A stretch of 64,000 bases of DNA from Trichocoleus desertorum NBK24. GTDB lineage: Bacteria; Cyanobacteriota; Cyanobacteriia; FACHB-46. This document shows, piece by piece, positions 50,392 to 59,500 of this stretch (the first letter of the stretch is position 1; every line of letters starts with the position of its first letter). The notes under the pieces were generated by a model. The model searched no databases, was not told the origin of the DNA, and saw nothing but the letters and a program-made list of their open reading frames with translations. The position numbers and the translations under genes are program-made. The stretch spans positions 343,628 to 407,627 of the forward strand of contig NZ_CP116619.1 of the NCBI RefSeq assembly GCF_030409055.1. The letters are read 5' to 3'.

Positions 50392-53100
50392 CTAACCTTC
50401 ATACTCCTCAACCTGCTGAATCAATTTAGCAATTAAAGCAGTCCAGCCTGTTTGGTGGCTAGCACCAATGCCAGCGCCATTGTCTCCGTGGAAGTATTCG
50501 TAGAACAAAATCAAATCTTGCCAATGGGGGTGGGTTTGAAATTTCTCGGTGTCTCCATAGACGGGGCGACGACCGGAGGCATCTTTGGCAAAAATCCGCA
50601 TGAGTCGTTGAGAGATCTCGCTGGCAACTTCCCACAAGTTCATCCACTGTCCCGAACCTGTGGGGCATTCTACTTTGAAGTCATCGCCCAGATAATGATG
50701 AAACTTTTGCAGCGATTCGATTAGTAAGAAGTTGATGGGAAACCAAATCGGGCCGCGCCAATTAGAATTCCCTCCAAACAAGGCACTGGTAGATTCAGCA
50801 GGCTCATAATCAACACGGTGTTGCTGACCATGCGCTTCAAAAATGTAAGGATGCTCGGCGTGATAACGGGAGAGCGCCCGAATGCCATAGGGACTGAGAA
50901 ATTCCGTTTCGTCTAGCATTTTTTCTAGAATCCGCCGCAGTTTATCGCGATAGACGATCGCCAACAACCTGCGATCGCCAATTCCTTGGCGTTTCATACA
51001 AGCAATCTTCTGTGTGAGATCGGGACGATTGCGAATAAACCACTCCGTCCGCTTCCAAAAATCAGGAAATTGTTCTAGAAGGTCGGCTTCGATCGGTTCT
51101 ACTGAAAACAGAGGAATCAGGCCAACAATGGAGCGAACTTTTAAGCGCACTTGATGCCCATCCGGGAAATGCAGCACATCATAATAGAAGCCGTCTGCTT
51201 CATCCCACAACGAGGCTCCCTCTTGGCCTAGGCGGTTCATGGCATCGGCAATGTAGAGGAAGTGCTCAAAGAACTTGCTGGCAATATCTTCGTAGATGGG
51301 ATTGGATTTTGATAGCTCCAAGGCGATCGCTAACATATGCAGGCTATACATCCCCATCCAACTGGTGCCATCGGATTGGTCAATGCGGCCCCCTGTCGGC
51401 AGTTCGGAACTGCGATCGAAGACGCCAATATTGTCTAGACCCAGAAATCCACCCTGGAAAACATTATTGCCCGCTGCATCTTTGCGGTTCACCCACCAAG
51501 TGAAGTTGAGCAATAGCTTTTGAAATACCCGCTCTAGGAACTGGCGATCGGCCCGCCCATAGAGTTTTTGCTCAATCTTATAGATCCGCCACGCCGCCCA
51601 AGCATGGACAGGTGGGTTCACATCCCCCAAGGCCCATTCGTAAGCAGGGAGCTGACCATTGGGATGCATATACCATTCTCGCGTCAGGCGATCCAATTGG
51701 TATTTAGCTAGTTCTGGATCAATCATAGCGATCGGAATCACATGAAAGGCCAGATCCCAAGCGGCAAACCAGGGATACTCCCACTTGTCAGGCATGGAGA
51801 GAATGTCATCATTAAATAAATGAATCCACTCAGAATTCCTCCCTTTCAGCCGCTCCGGAGATGCAGATGGCTCGGCAGGCGTATGTTTTAGCCATTCATC
51901 CACTACGTAATAGTAGAATTGCTTGCTCCACAGTAGGCCCGCAAAAGCTTGGCGTTGAATGTTTTGTAAGTCGGGCGATCGCGTGAAACAGCAAACCTGC
52001 TGATAAAATTCATTGGCTTCTCGTTGGCGATCGCCAAAAGTCTGCTCGAACTCAGCTCCCAAGGGAGAAGTGGCAACATCCGGAACCACTTGGTTTAACC
52101 TCAGTTGAACTGTTTTTGTCTCACCCGCCTGCACTTGCAAGATATAGTGTGCTCCTGCCTTAGTACCCATTAATTCAGGATTGACAGCAGTCTGCTCACC
52201 TTGGACTACATAGTTGTTGATGCCATCTTTGACATAAGCAGAGTCATTGGGAGTACCAAATATCCGCTCTGTATTGGTTTCATTGTCAGTAAACAGCAGT
52301 TCTGTCGGTGAGTCGCAATATAACCAATAGTCACCCAAGCTGGAATGGGAAGCGGAAATGACGCTGCAATTGTCCGTAGATCCCGCTTTAGACAGCAAGG
52401 GTTTATCTAAATTAGCAATGGAAGGACAAGTTTGCTTCTCACTCCCAGACCCCGTACTCCAAGACCAAGTATTACGAAACCACAGAGTCGGTAGCAAATG
52501 CAAAGCCTGAGCTTCTGGCCCACGATTCGTAATGGTGATGCGAATCAGGATATCTTCCGGAGCCGCTTTGGCATATTCAACTAAGACATCAAAGTAGCGT
52601 TCTTCGTCAAAAATGCCTGTCTCCAGCAGCTCAAACTCTAGTTGCTCGCGACCCCGACCAGCGTTCTCTGCCACCAGTTGTTCGTAAGGAAATGCCTGGT
52701 GCGGATATTTATAGAGGCACTTCATGTAAGAGTGCGTCGGCGTGTTGTCGAGGTAGAAATAGTATTCTTTCACGTCCTCGCCGTGATTGCCTTCTTTCCC
52801 AGTCAGGCCAAACAGCCTTTCTTTCAGGATCGAGTCGTTGCCATTCCAGAGGGCGATCGCAAAACAGAGGCGTTGATGATTGTCCGAAATGCCTGCAATG
52901 CCATCTTCTCCCCAGCGGTAAGCTCGCGATCGCGCCTGATCGTGCGTGAAATAGTCCCAAGCTGCTCCGCTAGCGCTGTAGTCTTCCCGGACAGTGCCCC
53001 ACTGGCGATCGCTAAGATACGGCCCCCATCTGCGCCAATGCGCTTGTCTTTGACGGGTTGCTTCTAGCCGTTGAGCTTCGGCGGTGGTATTTTCTGGCAT
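50392..53100 (-). CDS. GH63/MGH1-like glycoside hydrolase (glucosidase)
   Basis: 902 residues from ATG 53100 ([20 protein letters not shown]); the frame is open further to 53133. The N-terminal 350 residues are a beta-rich domain ([40 protein letters not shown]). The rest is an (alpha/alpha)6 barrel: [20 protein letters not shown] (Asp acid candidate), [34 protein letters not shown] and [20 protein letters not shown]. These fit MGH1-like 'glucosidases' of clan GH63, acting on glucosyl- or mannosyl-glycerate-type compatible solutes or oligosaccharides. There is no signal peptide. The gene ends 10 bases from the convergent rhodanese gene. Confidence 0.85.
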   Translation of the reverse strand: MPENTTAEAQRLEATRQRQAHWRRWGPYLSDRQWGTVREDYSASGAAWDYFTHDQARSRAYRWGEDGIAGISDNHQRLCFAIALWNGNDSILKERLFGLTGKEGNHGEDVKEYYFYLDNTPTHSYMKCLYKYPHQAFPYEQLVAENAGRGREQLEFELLETGIFDEERYFDVLVEYAKAAPEDILIRITITNRGPEAQALHLLPTLWFRNTWSWSTGSGSEKQTCPSIANLDKPLLSKAGSTDNCSVISASHSSLGDYWLYCDSPTELLFTDNETNTERIFGTPNDSAYVKDGINNYVVQGEQTAVNPELMGTKAGAHYILQVQAGETKTVQLRLNQVVPDVATSPLGAEFEQTFGDRQREANEFYQQVCCFTRSPDLQNIQRQAFAGLLWSKQFYYYVVDEWLKHTPAEPSASPERLKGRNSEWIHLFNDDILSMPDKWEYPWFAAWDLAFHVIPIAMIDPELAKYQLDRLTREWYMHPNGQLPAYEWALGDVNPPVHAWAAWRIYKIEQKLYGRADRQFLERVFQKLLLNFTWWVNRKDAAGNNVFQGGFLGLDNIGVFDRSSELPTGGRIDQSDGTSWMGMYSLHMLAIALELSKSNPIYEDIASKFFEHFLYIADAMNRLGQEGASLWDEADGFYYDVLHFPDGHQVRLKVRSIVGLIPLFSVEPIEADLLEQFPDFWKRTEWFIRNRPDLTQKIACMKRQGIGDRRLLAIVYRDKLRRILEKMLDETEFLSPYGIRALSRYHAEHPYIFEAHGQQHRVDYEPAESTSALFGGNSNWRGPIWFPINFLLIESLQKFHHYLGDDFKVECPTGSGQWMNLWEVASEISQRLMRIFAKDASGRRPVYGDTEKFQTHPHWQDLILFYEYFHGDNGAGIGASHQTGWTALIAKLIQQVEEYEG

Positions 53101-53449
53101 GACTCTCTCAGGCGATCGTGTGCAGCAAAGCAAATCTTGGCTAAATTAGCCTTCAATTCTTGGACTTTAATTCCTAGCCCTCGTTTGCCAGTTCTTCATC
53201 CCCAATTCTTAATCCCCAGACATCAATCCCCAGTCCTCAATCCCTAGAGTTGAGCCATTCTAGCGCACTCAACCTCCGTCCAATTATAGAGTTCAGGCTG
53301 GCACTTGCCTTTAGTTAGAGCTGCTCAAGCGTAATATTTCGTTACATCACCCAGAAGGAGTGCCTATAGGTTCGCACCCTAGACAGACTGCACGTTAGAG
53401 GCAGCTCGATAGTATGGAGACATAACAAGTTTGTTGAGGAATGTAAATT
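53101..53449. other. 349-bp spacer upstream of hli
   Basis: The left half is a direct-repeat-like text (CCCAATTCTTAATCCCC, CAATCCCCAGTCCTCAATCC) of the slippage type. The right half carries the hli promoter region with the HLR1-like site. No ORF is convincing. Confidence 0.5.
53331..53348 (+). promoter_or_regulatory. HLR1-like element upstream of hli
   Basis: GTAATATT-TC-GTTACATC: two direct half-sites 10 bases apart, matching the RpaB-binding HLR1 pattern (G/T)TTACA(T/A)(T/A) at about 6 and 7 of 8 positions. It lies about 100 bases upstream of the hli start codon. HLR1 sites are known in front of cyanobacterial high-light genes. Confidence 0.5.
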
Positions 53450-53665
53450 ATGGAATCTCGTCCTTCTGCTGATCTGCCTACTGTTGCTAACGCTTATAAC
53501 GGCAAAGACCGTAATGCTTTCTTGTTTGGTTGGAATCCCCAAGCCGAGCTATGGAATGGTCGTCTAGCTATGATCGGTTTCTTGGCTTACCTACTGTGGG
53601 ACTTGAACGGTTACAGCGTCCTACGTGATGTACTTCATTTCTTGCCCCAGTACATCGCTCGCTAG
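53450..53665 (+). CDS. hliA: High-light-inducible chlorophyll-binding protein (HLIP)
   Basis: 71 residues. GAGGA at 53436-53440 is a good ribosome-binding site. The single membrane helix carries the chlorophyll a/b-binding motif: AELWNGRLAMIGFLAYLLW, with the ExxxGRxAMxGF residues (Glu, Asn/Arg) that ligate chlorophyll. The N-terminal 27 residues are stromal/cytoplasmic, with GKDRNAFLFGWNPQ. HLIPs bind chlorophyll and carotenoid in thylakoid membranes and quench excess energy during high light and assembly of photosystem II. It is transcribed alone, between an HLR1-like site and a hairpin terminator. Confidence 0.94.
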   Translation: MESRPSADLPTVANAYNGKDRNAFLFGWNPQAELWNGRLAMIGFLAYLLWDLNGYSVLRDVLHFLPQYIAR

Positions 53666-53704
53666 TCACCCGTTCACTCATCACTAACCGATTCGTGAGC
53701 ATCT

Positions 53705-53767
53705 AACCTTGTAGTTAGACTGGCGGCCTTAACTCAGCCTTACAGCTGCCAGCCTAACCACAAGGTT
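53705..53767 (+). terminator. Long hairpin terminator after hli
   Basis: 23-base arms (53705-53727 and 53745-53767) beginning AACCTTGTAGTTAG and ending CTAACCACAAGGTT match at 20 of 23 positions, loop of 17 bases, followed by TTTTG. It starts 40 bases after the hli stop codon. Confidence 0.7.
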
Positions 53768-54001
53768 TTGCTATGACTAAATTTCTAATCAGCTATTTCA
53801 TAGTGGCAAGTTGGTAAATCGACACATCCAACTCCACTTTTTTACCTTGGTTCTGCTGGAATCCTTGGTTTAAGGGGCAGACAGGATTAAAGTAAATATT
53901 CTTCCTAGAAATTGTTCACCTGAAGATTGAGTGGCTACTACTTGGCCTTACTTTGTCTTTTATCTGCCCGCTTAAGTCAATAGTTACCTGGAGCTGAAGA
54001 T

Positions 54002-54796
54002 TTGATTTCCTCTGAGCAAGTACCCCCACCATCTGCCTCATCAACAGAAGAAATAACTATTGCTGAATTCACTTCTGACTTCACCAAAGCAGCAAACCGT
54101 AGCCTAATCACTGCAATTGGCATGCTCAGCCTCTGGGCCACGAGTTTAGCTTGCTTATTTAGCTTAGACATCTCCACTTGGCCTTTGCTCTGGAAGCTGC
54201 CGCTGATGGTCTGGCAGATGTTTCTCTATACGGGGCTGTTTATCGTCGCGCATGATGCCATGCATGGGGCAGTTTATCCAAAAAATTCCAAAATTAATGA
54301 TGGGATCGGAGCGATCGCTCTGTTTCTATATGCTCTGTTCTCTTTTGAAAAGCTTAAGCAAAAACATTGGCAACATCATCGTCATCCTGTCAGTGAACTA
54401 GACCCAGACTCCCATGATGGCAAGCATCAAAACTTTTTTGCTTGGTATTTTCAGTTCATGAAATCCCACTGGAGTTGGCTCAGACTTTTAGGATTAGTTG
54501 CCCTTTTTCATATCGTTCGCTTGACCCTGTCTTTGCCTGCCGAAAACATGACGCTGTTTTGGGTCATTCCCTCAATTTCGAGTTCGATGCAACTGTTTTT
54601 CTTTGGCACTTACTTACCGCACCGAGAACCAGAAGCAGGTTACAAGAACCAGCACCGAGCGCAAAGTAACCCACTTCCAGTCTTCTGGTCTTTCATCACC
54701 TGTTATCACTTTGGCTACCACGAGGAGCACCATCAGTATCCCCAGGCGGCTTGGTGGCAACTACCAGGTGTCGCTAAAGCTCAGGGAACAATCTGA
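54002..54796 (+). CDS. crtW: Beta-carotene ketolase (CrtW type)
   Basis: 264 residues. The likely start is TTG 54002, supported by GGAG at 53990-53993; the next Met (residue 41) would cut the first helix. Membrane-bound di-iron histidine clusters: HDAMH (84-88), HWQHHRH (122-128) and HEEHH near residue 240. VAHDAMHGAVYP, KQKHWQHHRHPVSELDPDSH and CYHFGYHEEHHQYPQAAWW are CrtW hallmarks. It adds the keto group at C4 of beta-carotene to give echinenone or canthaxanthin, needed for the orange carotenoid protein. A terminator follows. The neighbouring hli gene also serves photoprotection. Confidence 0.93.
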   Translation: MISSEQVPPPSASSTEEITIAEFTSDFTKAANRSLITAIGMLSLWATSLACLFSLDISTWPLLWKLPLMVWQMFLYTGLFIVAHDAMHGAVYPKNSKINDGIGAIALFLYALFSFEKLKQKHWQHHRHPVSELDPDSHDGKHQNFFAWYFQFMKSHWSWLRLLGLVALFHIVRLTLSLPAENMTLFWVIPSISSSMQLFFFGTYLPHREPEAGYKNQHRAQSNPLPVFWSFITCYHFGYHEEHHQYPQAAWWQLPGVAKAQGTI

Positions 54797-54834
54797 GAGA
54801 TCTTCTGAGAGGCTTAATGCAATAACAACTGTAG

Positions 54835-54855
54835 GGGCACCTCTTGTGGGTGCCC
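54835..54855 (+). terminator. Rho-independent terminator after crtW
   Basis: GGGCACC (54835-54841), loop TCTTGTG, GGTGCCC (54849-54855), then TATTTTTG. It begins 39 bases after the crtW stop codon. Confidence 0.8.
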
Positions 54856-54885
54856 TATTTTTGCCCTATCGGTGCAGTGAGCAGG

Positions 54886-55485
54886 CTATTTGCTAGACTT
54901 CTCGGCCTTAGTGTCACTCGCTTTTTCACTCGCCTTAGTGTCACTCGCTTTTTCAGCTTTCGTGTCCGGTGCCTTAGTGTCTGGTGGTTTAGTATCGGTT
55001 GAAGCTTTAGAGTCTGGCGATTGGAGCGCTTGATCGAGTACCGTCCGCGCATCTTCTGCTTGGGTTCTAGCTTCTCGGTAACGGAGATTGTTCTGAGCAA
55101 AGGTTTTCAAGGTTTTGAAGCCTTCTTTGAGATTGGCGATCGCCTCCTCACTTACAGACTCATCCGTAAACAGAATATCGACCTGCTCTCGCACTTTGAT
55201 CGCTTCAGAACGCAACTCCTGCACCTTGAGCTTGAGGGTCGCTAGGTTGCTCAGGACTTGCACTGCCTGGGTGACAGCATCTTCGTCGGCGGATACCGTT
55301 GAGTTTGGTTCTTTCACTTCAATAAACTGTTGAGGGCCAAATCCTTCTGCCAAATCGGTCGGTAGTTTGCCTGAATCCATCAGCTCCATTAACTGATCCA
55401 TCGCCTTCTCACGGGCTTTAACAGAATCTTTGCCAGAGACAGTCAGAATAATTTCAGGGCTTTGCGCTAGCGTATACTGAACCAT
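54886..55485 (-). CDS. Conserved-type cyanobacterial protein with Lys-rich repeat tail
   Basis: 199 residues. Residues 1-60: MVQYTLAQSPEIILTVSGKD and KAMDQLMELMDSGKLPTDLA, an alpha/beta start. Then a coiled-coil stretch (LATLKLKVQELRSEAIKVRE) to about residue 150. The last 45 residues repeat DTKA/SDTKASEKA, a low-complexity charged tail that probably varies in length between strains. No catalytic motif or membrane helix. The middle part looks like a real protein of a cyanobacterial family I cannot name. Confidence 0.62.
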   Translation of the reverse strand: MVQYTLAQSPEIILTVSGKDSVKAREKAMDQLMELMDSGKLPTDLAEGFGPQQFIEVKEPNSTVSADEDAVTQAVQVLSNLATLKLKVQELRSEAIKVREQVDILFTDESVSEEAIANLKEGFKTLKTFAQNNLRYREARTQAEDARTVLDQALQSPDSKASTDTKPPDTKAPDTKAEKASDTKASEKASDTKAEKSSK

Positions 55486-55561
55486 AAATGTACATTTGTA
55501 CTAAAGTCTTCTCTTCAATCTTAATATCCAGAAGCCCGAACCGGGAAAGTAGCTAGAGAGG

Positions 55562-55846
55562 CTACTGGGGCTGAGTCCGAGCTTGTCTCACCATTGCAAT
55601 CAAGGTTTGGTGAGCATCTTCTGAATCTTGCAACTCATGGTCAAACTCAACTCGGAGTGGTGTTGCGGCTCCCTCAACCTGAGCCATCAAGTTCATCCCT
55701 TGGGTATCAATTGAAACCATCTCAGCCGCAGTGGCATTTGCCGCTCCAGCATAAGCTTTGGCATAAAGCACGATCGCCTCAGCATGGTCTTCGTTCATAT
55801 GTTTGCAAATGCGATCGCTGATGCTAGGGGTGAGTGGATCAGCCAT
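55562..55846 (-). CDS. DUF2470 domain protein
   Basis: 94 residues from ATG 55846 (the frame is open two codons earlier). It matches the small DUF2470 fold that also ends HugZ-like heme proteins: SDRICKHMNEDHAEAIVLYA at the start (the H-M-NxDH motif), MVSIDTQGMNLMAQVEG, then the LRVEFDHELQDSEDAHQTLI segment. Stand-alone members in cyanobacteria and plants are linked to heme or tetrapyrrole control (for example GluTR-binding protein). The gene is preceded by four 10-bp direct repeats. Confidence 0.88.
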   Translation of the reverse strand: MADPLTPSISDRICKHMNEDHAEAIVLYAKAYAGAANATAAEMVSIDTQGMNLMAQVEGAATPLRVEFDHELQDSEDAHQTLIAMVRQARTQPQ

Positions 55847-55865
55847 AACCAAATCTCCTTAAATC

Positions 55866-55905
55866 AAATCGTGCCAAATCGTGCCAAATCGTGGCAAATC
55901 ATGGG
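55866..55905 (-). repeat. Four tandem 10-bp repeats upstream of the DUF2470 gene
   Basis: AAATCGTGCC, AAATCGTGCC, AAATCGTGGC, AAATCATGGG, at 55866, 55876, 55886 and 55896: two exact copies and two variants, in phase at one helical turn. They end 20 bases before the ATG on the minus strand. A 10-bp period puts each unit on the same face of DNA, as in operator arrays; slippage is the simple alternative. Confidence 0.75.
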
Positions 55906-55988
55906 TACCTGTTGGGAAGTTTAGCAGAGGCCAGGGCCAGGGATGCTAAGCTCACGAAGGTCTTGGTTCATGCTTTGGAGAAACAACT

Positions 55989-56393
55989 GTGTTTGCTGGT
56001 AAGCGCCCTACCAATCTCGGGGTTCAAAATGGTAGCTTAACACCCTGCCCAAGGACTCCCAACTGTGTCAATAGCCAAAGTACAAACCCGATTTGCCAAA
56101 TTGCCCCTTTAACTTATAACTCCACAGGGACTCAGGCGATTGCTGACCTGAAAACGGTCATCCAAAATCTGGAGCGTACAACCATCGTGACAGAAAGGCC
56201 CAACTACTTGTATGCAGAATTCAAGAGCGCTTTGCTGGGCTATGTGGATGATGTTGAGTTTTACCTGGATGAAGTTCAACATGTGATTCAGGTGCGATCG
56301 GCCTCTCGCTTGGGCAAATCCGATTTAGGCGTGAATCGCAAACGCATCGAAACCATCCGAGCTAAATTGCAAGCCCTACAAGCTCAATCTTGA
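55989..56393 (+). CDS. DUF1499 protein
   Basis: 134 residues. The start is GTG 55989, with GGAG at 55977-55980. Family features: LTPCPRTPNCVNSQ at the start (the C-x5-C motif, CP-TPNCV), IVTERPNYLYAEFKSALLGY and VDDVEFYLDEVQHVIQVRSA, ending SRLGKSDLGVNRKRIETIRA. Cyanobacterial DUF1499 proteins are often luminal or periplasmic and linked to photosynthetic stress, but this copy has no signal peptide. The role is unknown. It lies alone, divergent from the DUF2470 gene. Confidence 0.88.
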   Translation: MFAGKRPTNLGVQNGSLTPCPRTPNCVNSQSTNPICQIAPLTYNSTGTQAIADLKTVIQNLERTTIVTERPNYLYAEFKSALLGYVDDVEFYLDEVQHVIQVRSASRLGKSDLGVNRKRIETIRAKLQALQAQS

Positions 56394-56553
56394 AGCTCAG
56401 TTTTTCGCCCTACGCCTTGACAAACTCTTAATAATTTCGACAACGCCGACAGCATGGGGGTTCTAGAAGTATTGCTCTCTACAGAAGCCGTTACTAAGAG
56501 CTGAGAAGACTTACTCTAAGGGAAGGTAGGGCTTTGCTCCAGGTAACTTGATT

Positions 56554-59500
56554 ATGCTGACAATCCCCGGTTATCACGTTACTGCCCAGATTTATGAGAG
56601 TACAAATTCTCTGATTTATCGAGGACATTCAGAAGCTGACTTGCAACCTGTCATTCTGAAAACCCTCAAGCAAAACTACCCCACGCCCGACGAATTAACT
56701 CGCTACCGCCAAGAATACAAAATCACTCATAGTCTGTATCTAGACGGAGTGATTAAAGCTTACAACATTCAGAGTTACCAGAATCGTTTAGTGATCTTCC
56801 TGGAGGACTTTGGGGGAGAGTCTTTAAAGCACTGGATGGCCACCCGCTGCTTTTCTTGGCCAGAAGTTTTGACTTGGGGCAGTCAAATTGCCAAAACTCT
56901 GGGTCAAATTCACCAGCAGCAAATCATTCACAAAGATATCAACCCCTCCAATATCGTCCTGAACCCAGGGACAGGGCAGCTAAAGCTGATTGACTTTGGC
57001 ATTGCCACTCAAATTACGCGAGAAAACCCAACGGTTCGCAATCCAAACTTGTTAGAAGGAACATTGGCCTATCTGTCTCCAGAACAGACAGGACGGATGA
57101 ACCGATCGCTTGACTACCGCACCGATTTTTATTCCCTCGGCGTGACCCTATACGAACTGCTGACGCAGCAACTTCCCTTCACCGCAGATGACGAACTAGG
57201 GTTAGTGCATTGCCATTTAGCCAAGTACCCCATTCCACCGCACGATCGCAACCCAGCTATTCCTCCCGCAGTTTCTGCTGTGGTGATGAAACTGTTGGCA
57301 AAAACCGCTGAAGAGCGCTACCAGAGTTCTTGGGGAATTCAGGCCGATCTGGAGGCTTGTCTGACTCAATGGCACACAGGCTCCGCGATCGCCTTTCCCT
57401 TAGCTCAGCATGATGTTTCGGGGCGCTTTGAGGTGCCCCAAAAGCTGTATGGCAGGGAGCGAGAGGTTGCAGACTTGCTAGCAGCCTTTAGGCGCGTCAC
57501 AACTCCATCGGGCGATCGCAGCGGTAAAGTCAGTGAACTATTGCTAGTCTCTGGCTATGCTGGCATCGGCAAAACCTCGCTAGTCCAAGAGATTTACAAA
57601 CCAATGACGCAACGACGGGGCTATTTTGTTGCGGGTAAGTTTGACCAATATCAGCGAGACATTCCCTACTCTGCCTTTGTAGTGGCCTTTGCTGCTTTAG
57701 TGAGACAACTGCTGGCAGAGAGCCCTGCTCAACTTAGCCACTGGCAAGCAAAGCTCATCCAGGCTTTAACGCCTAATGCTCAGGTAATCATTGAAGTGAT
57801 TCCTGAATTGGCAATGATTGTCGGGCAACAGCCACCTGTCACAGCCTTGCCTCCGGCAGAAGCTCGTAACCGCTTCAATCGAACTTTCCAAAACTTAATT
57901 CAAGTTCTAGCCCAACCAGAACATCCCCTCGTGATTTTTTTGGATGATTTGCAATGGGCCGATGCAGCCTCTTTACAGTTGATGCAGTTGTTGATGGCTA
58001 CAGCAGGCCAAACCCTCTTGCTGATTGGGGCGTACCGAGATAATGAGGTGAGTCCTACGCATCCCTTAATGTCTACGGTAAGGGAGATCCAAGAGGCAGG
58101 AGGAGTTGTCAACCATATCTCTCTAGCACCATTGCTGCTTAGCAATATTCAGCAGTTGCTGGGGGATACGTTGCATTGCGGCGATCGCGAAGTAGATGAC
58201 TTGGCCTATCTCCTACTGGCTAAAACAGATGGGAATCCATTTTTTATTAACGAGTTTTTGCAAGCTCTGTATGCAGAAGGGTTACTGACGTTCAATTACC
58301 AGCGGGGAGAATGGCAGTGGTCGATGGCACAGATTCAGCAGCAAAACATTACAGATAATGTGGTAGAGCTACTGATTGGCAAGGTCAAGCGTTTGCCAGC
58401 GATCGCCCAAGCAGTGTTGCGACGAGCCGCTTGCATTGGCAACCAATTTGATTTGCAAACATTGACGTTTGTTTTAGTGGCAACTGGGGTTCTAGATACA
58501 GTTAGTTTCTCTGCTGCGATCGCCTTGCTCAAAGAAGCTATTGCCACAGGATTGATCTTTCCGCTCAACGACATTTACAAGCGCGTTGAATTAGAGATTG
58601 CTCAACCCGGAGATGAATTGCAGGTGGAATACAAATTTGTCCACGATCGCATTCAACAAGCGGCCTATTCGCTCAACTCCGCCACCGAGCAAAGTTTGAT
58701 TCATTATCATATCGGTCAACAGTTGCTCCAAAACACGCTGCCAGAGCAACAAAGCCAAAAACTATTTGATATTGTTAACCAGCAAAACTTGGGTCAGGCA
58801 CTAATTAAACTGCAATCTGAGCGGGACAAGCTAGCTCAACTCAACCTACAGGCTGGACAAAAAGCCAAAGCTTCATCTGCCTATAGCTCAGCATTTCGCT
58901 ATCTACAGGTCGGCTTAAATCTGTTGGCAGGGGATAGTTGGCAGTCTCAATATCAGCTCACTCTGGCTTTAAGTAGTGAAGCGACAGAGGCCGCTTACTT
59001 GAGTGGTCACTTAGAAGACATGGAGCGGTTGAGCGAGATTGTCCTACAACAGGTTCAAAGCAGTCTAGACAAAATCAAAGTTTATGAAGTCAAGATTCAA
59101 GCTTATGCCGCGCAGACTCAGTTTTTAGGGGCCATCCAAATGGCGCGAGAAGCATTACACCTGCTGGGAGTCAGCTTGCCCAAACAGGCAACAGCATCAG
59201 ATATTCAGTTGGCTTTAGAGGAGACTACTGCGAAACTAGCGGGCAGGCAGATTGAATCGTTAATTGACTTACCTTTAATGCAAGATGCGATCGCGCCTGC
59301 AATGATGCAAATCCTCGCTAGTGCGAATGCTCCTGCCTACCAAGCTGCTCCAGATCTCTTTCCCCTCATCATCCTTAAGATGGTGAATTTGTCCCTAGAC
59401 TATGGCAGTACTGCACTCTCTCCTCTTAGTTATGCTTTATATGCCATCCTCCTAGGGGGGATCGTCCTTGATATTGAGTTGAGCTATCGATTTGGTCAGT

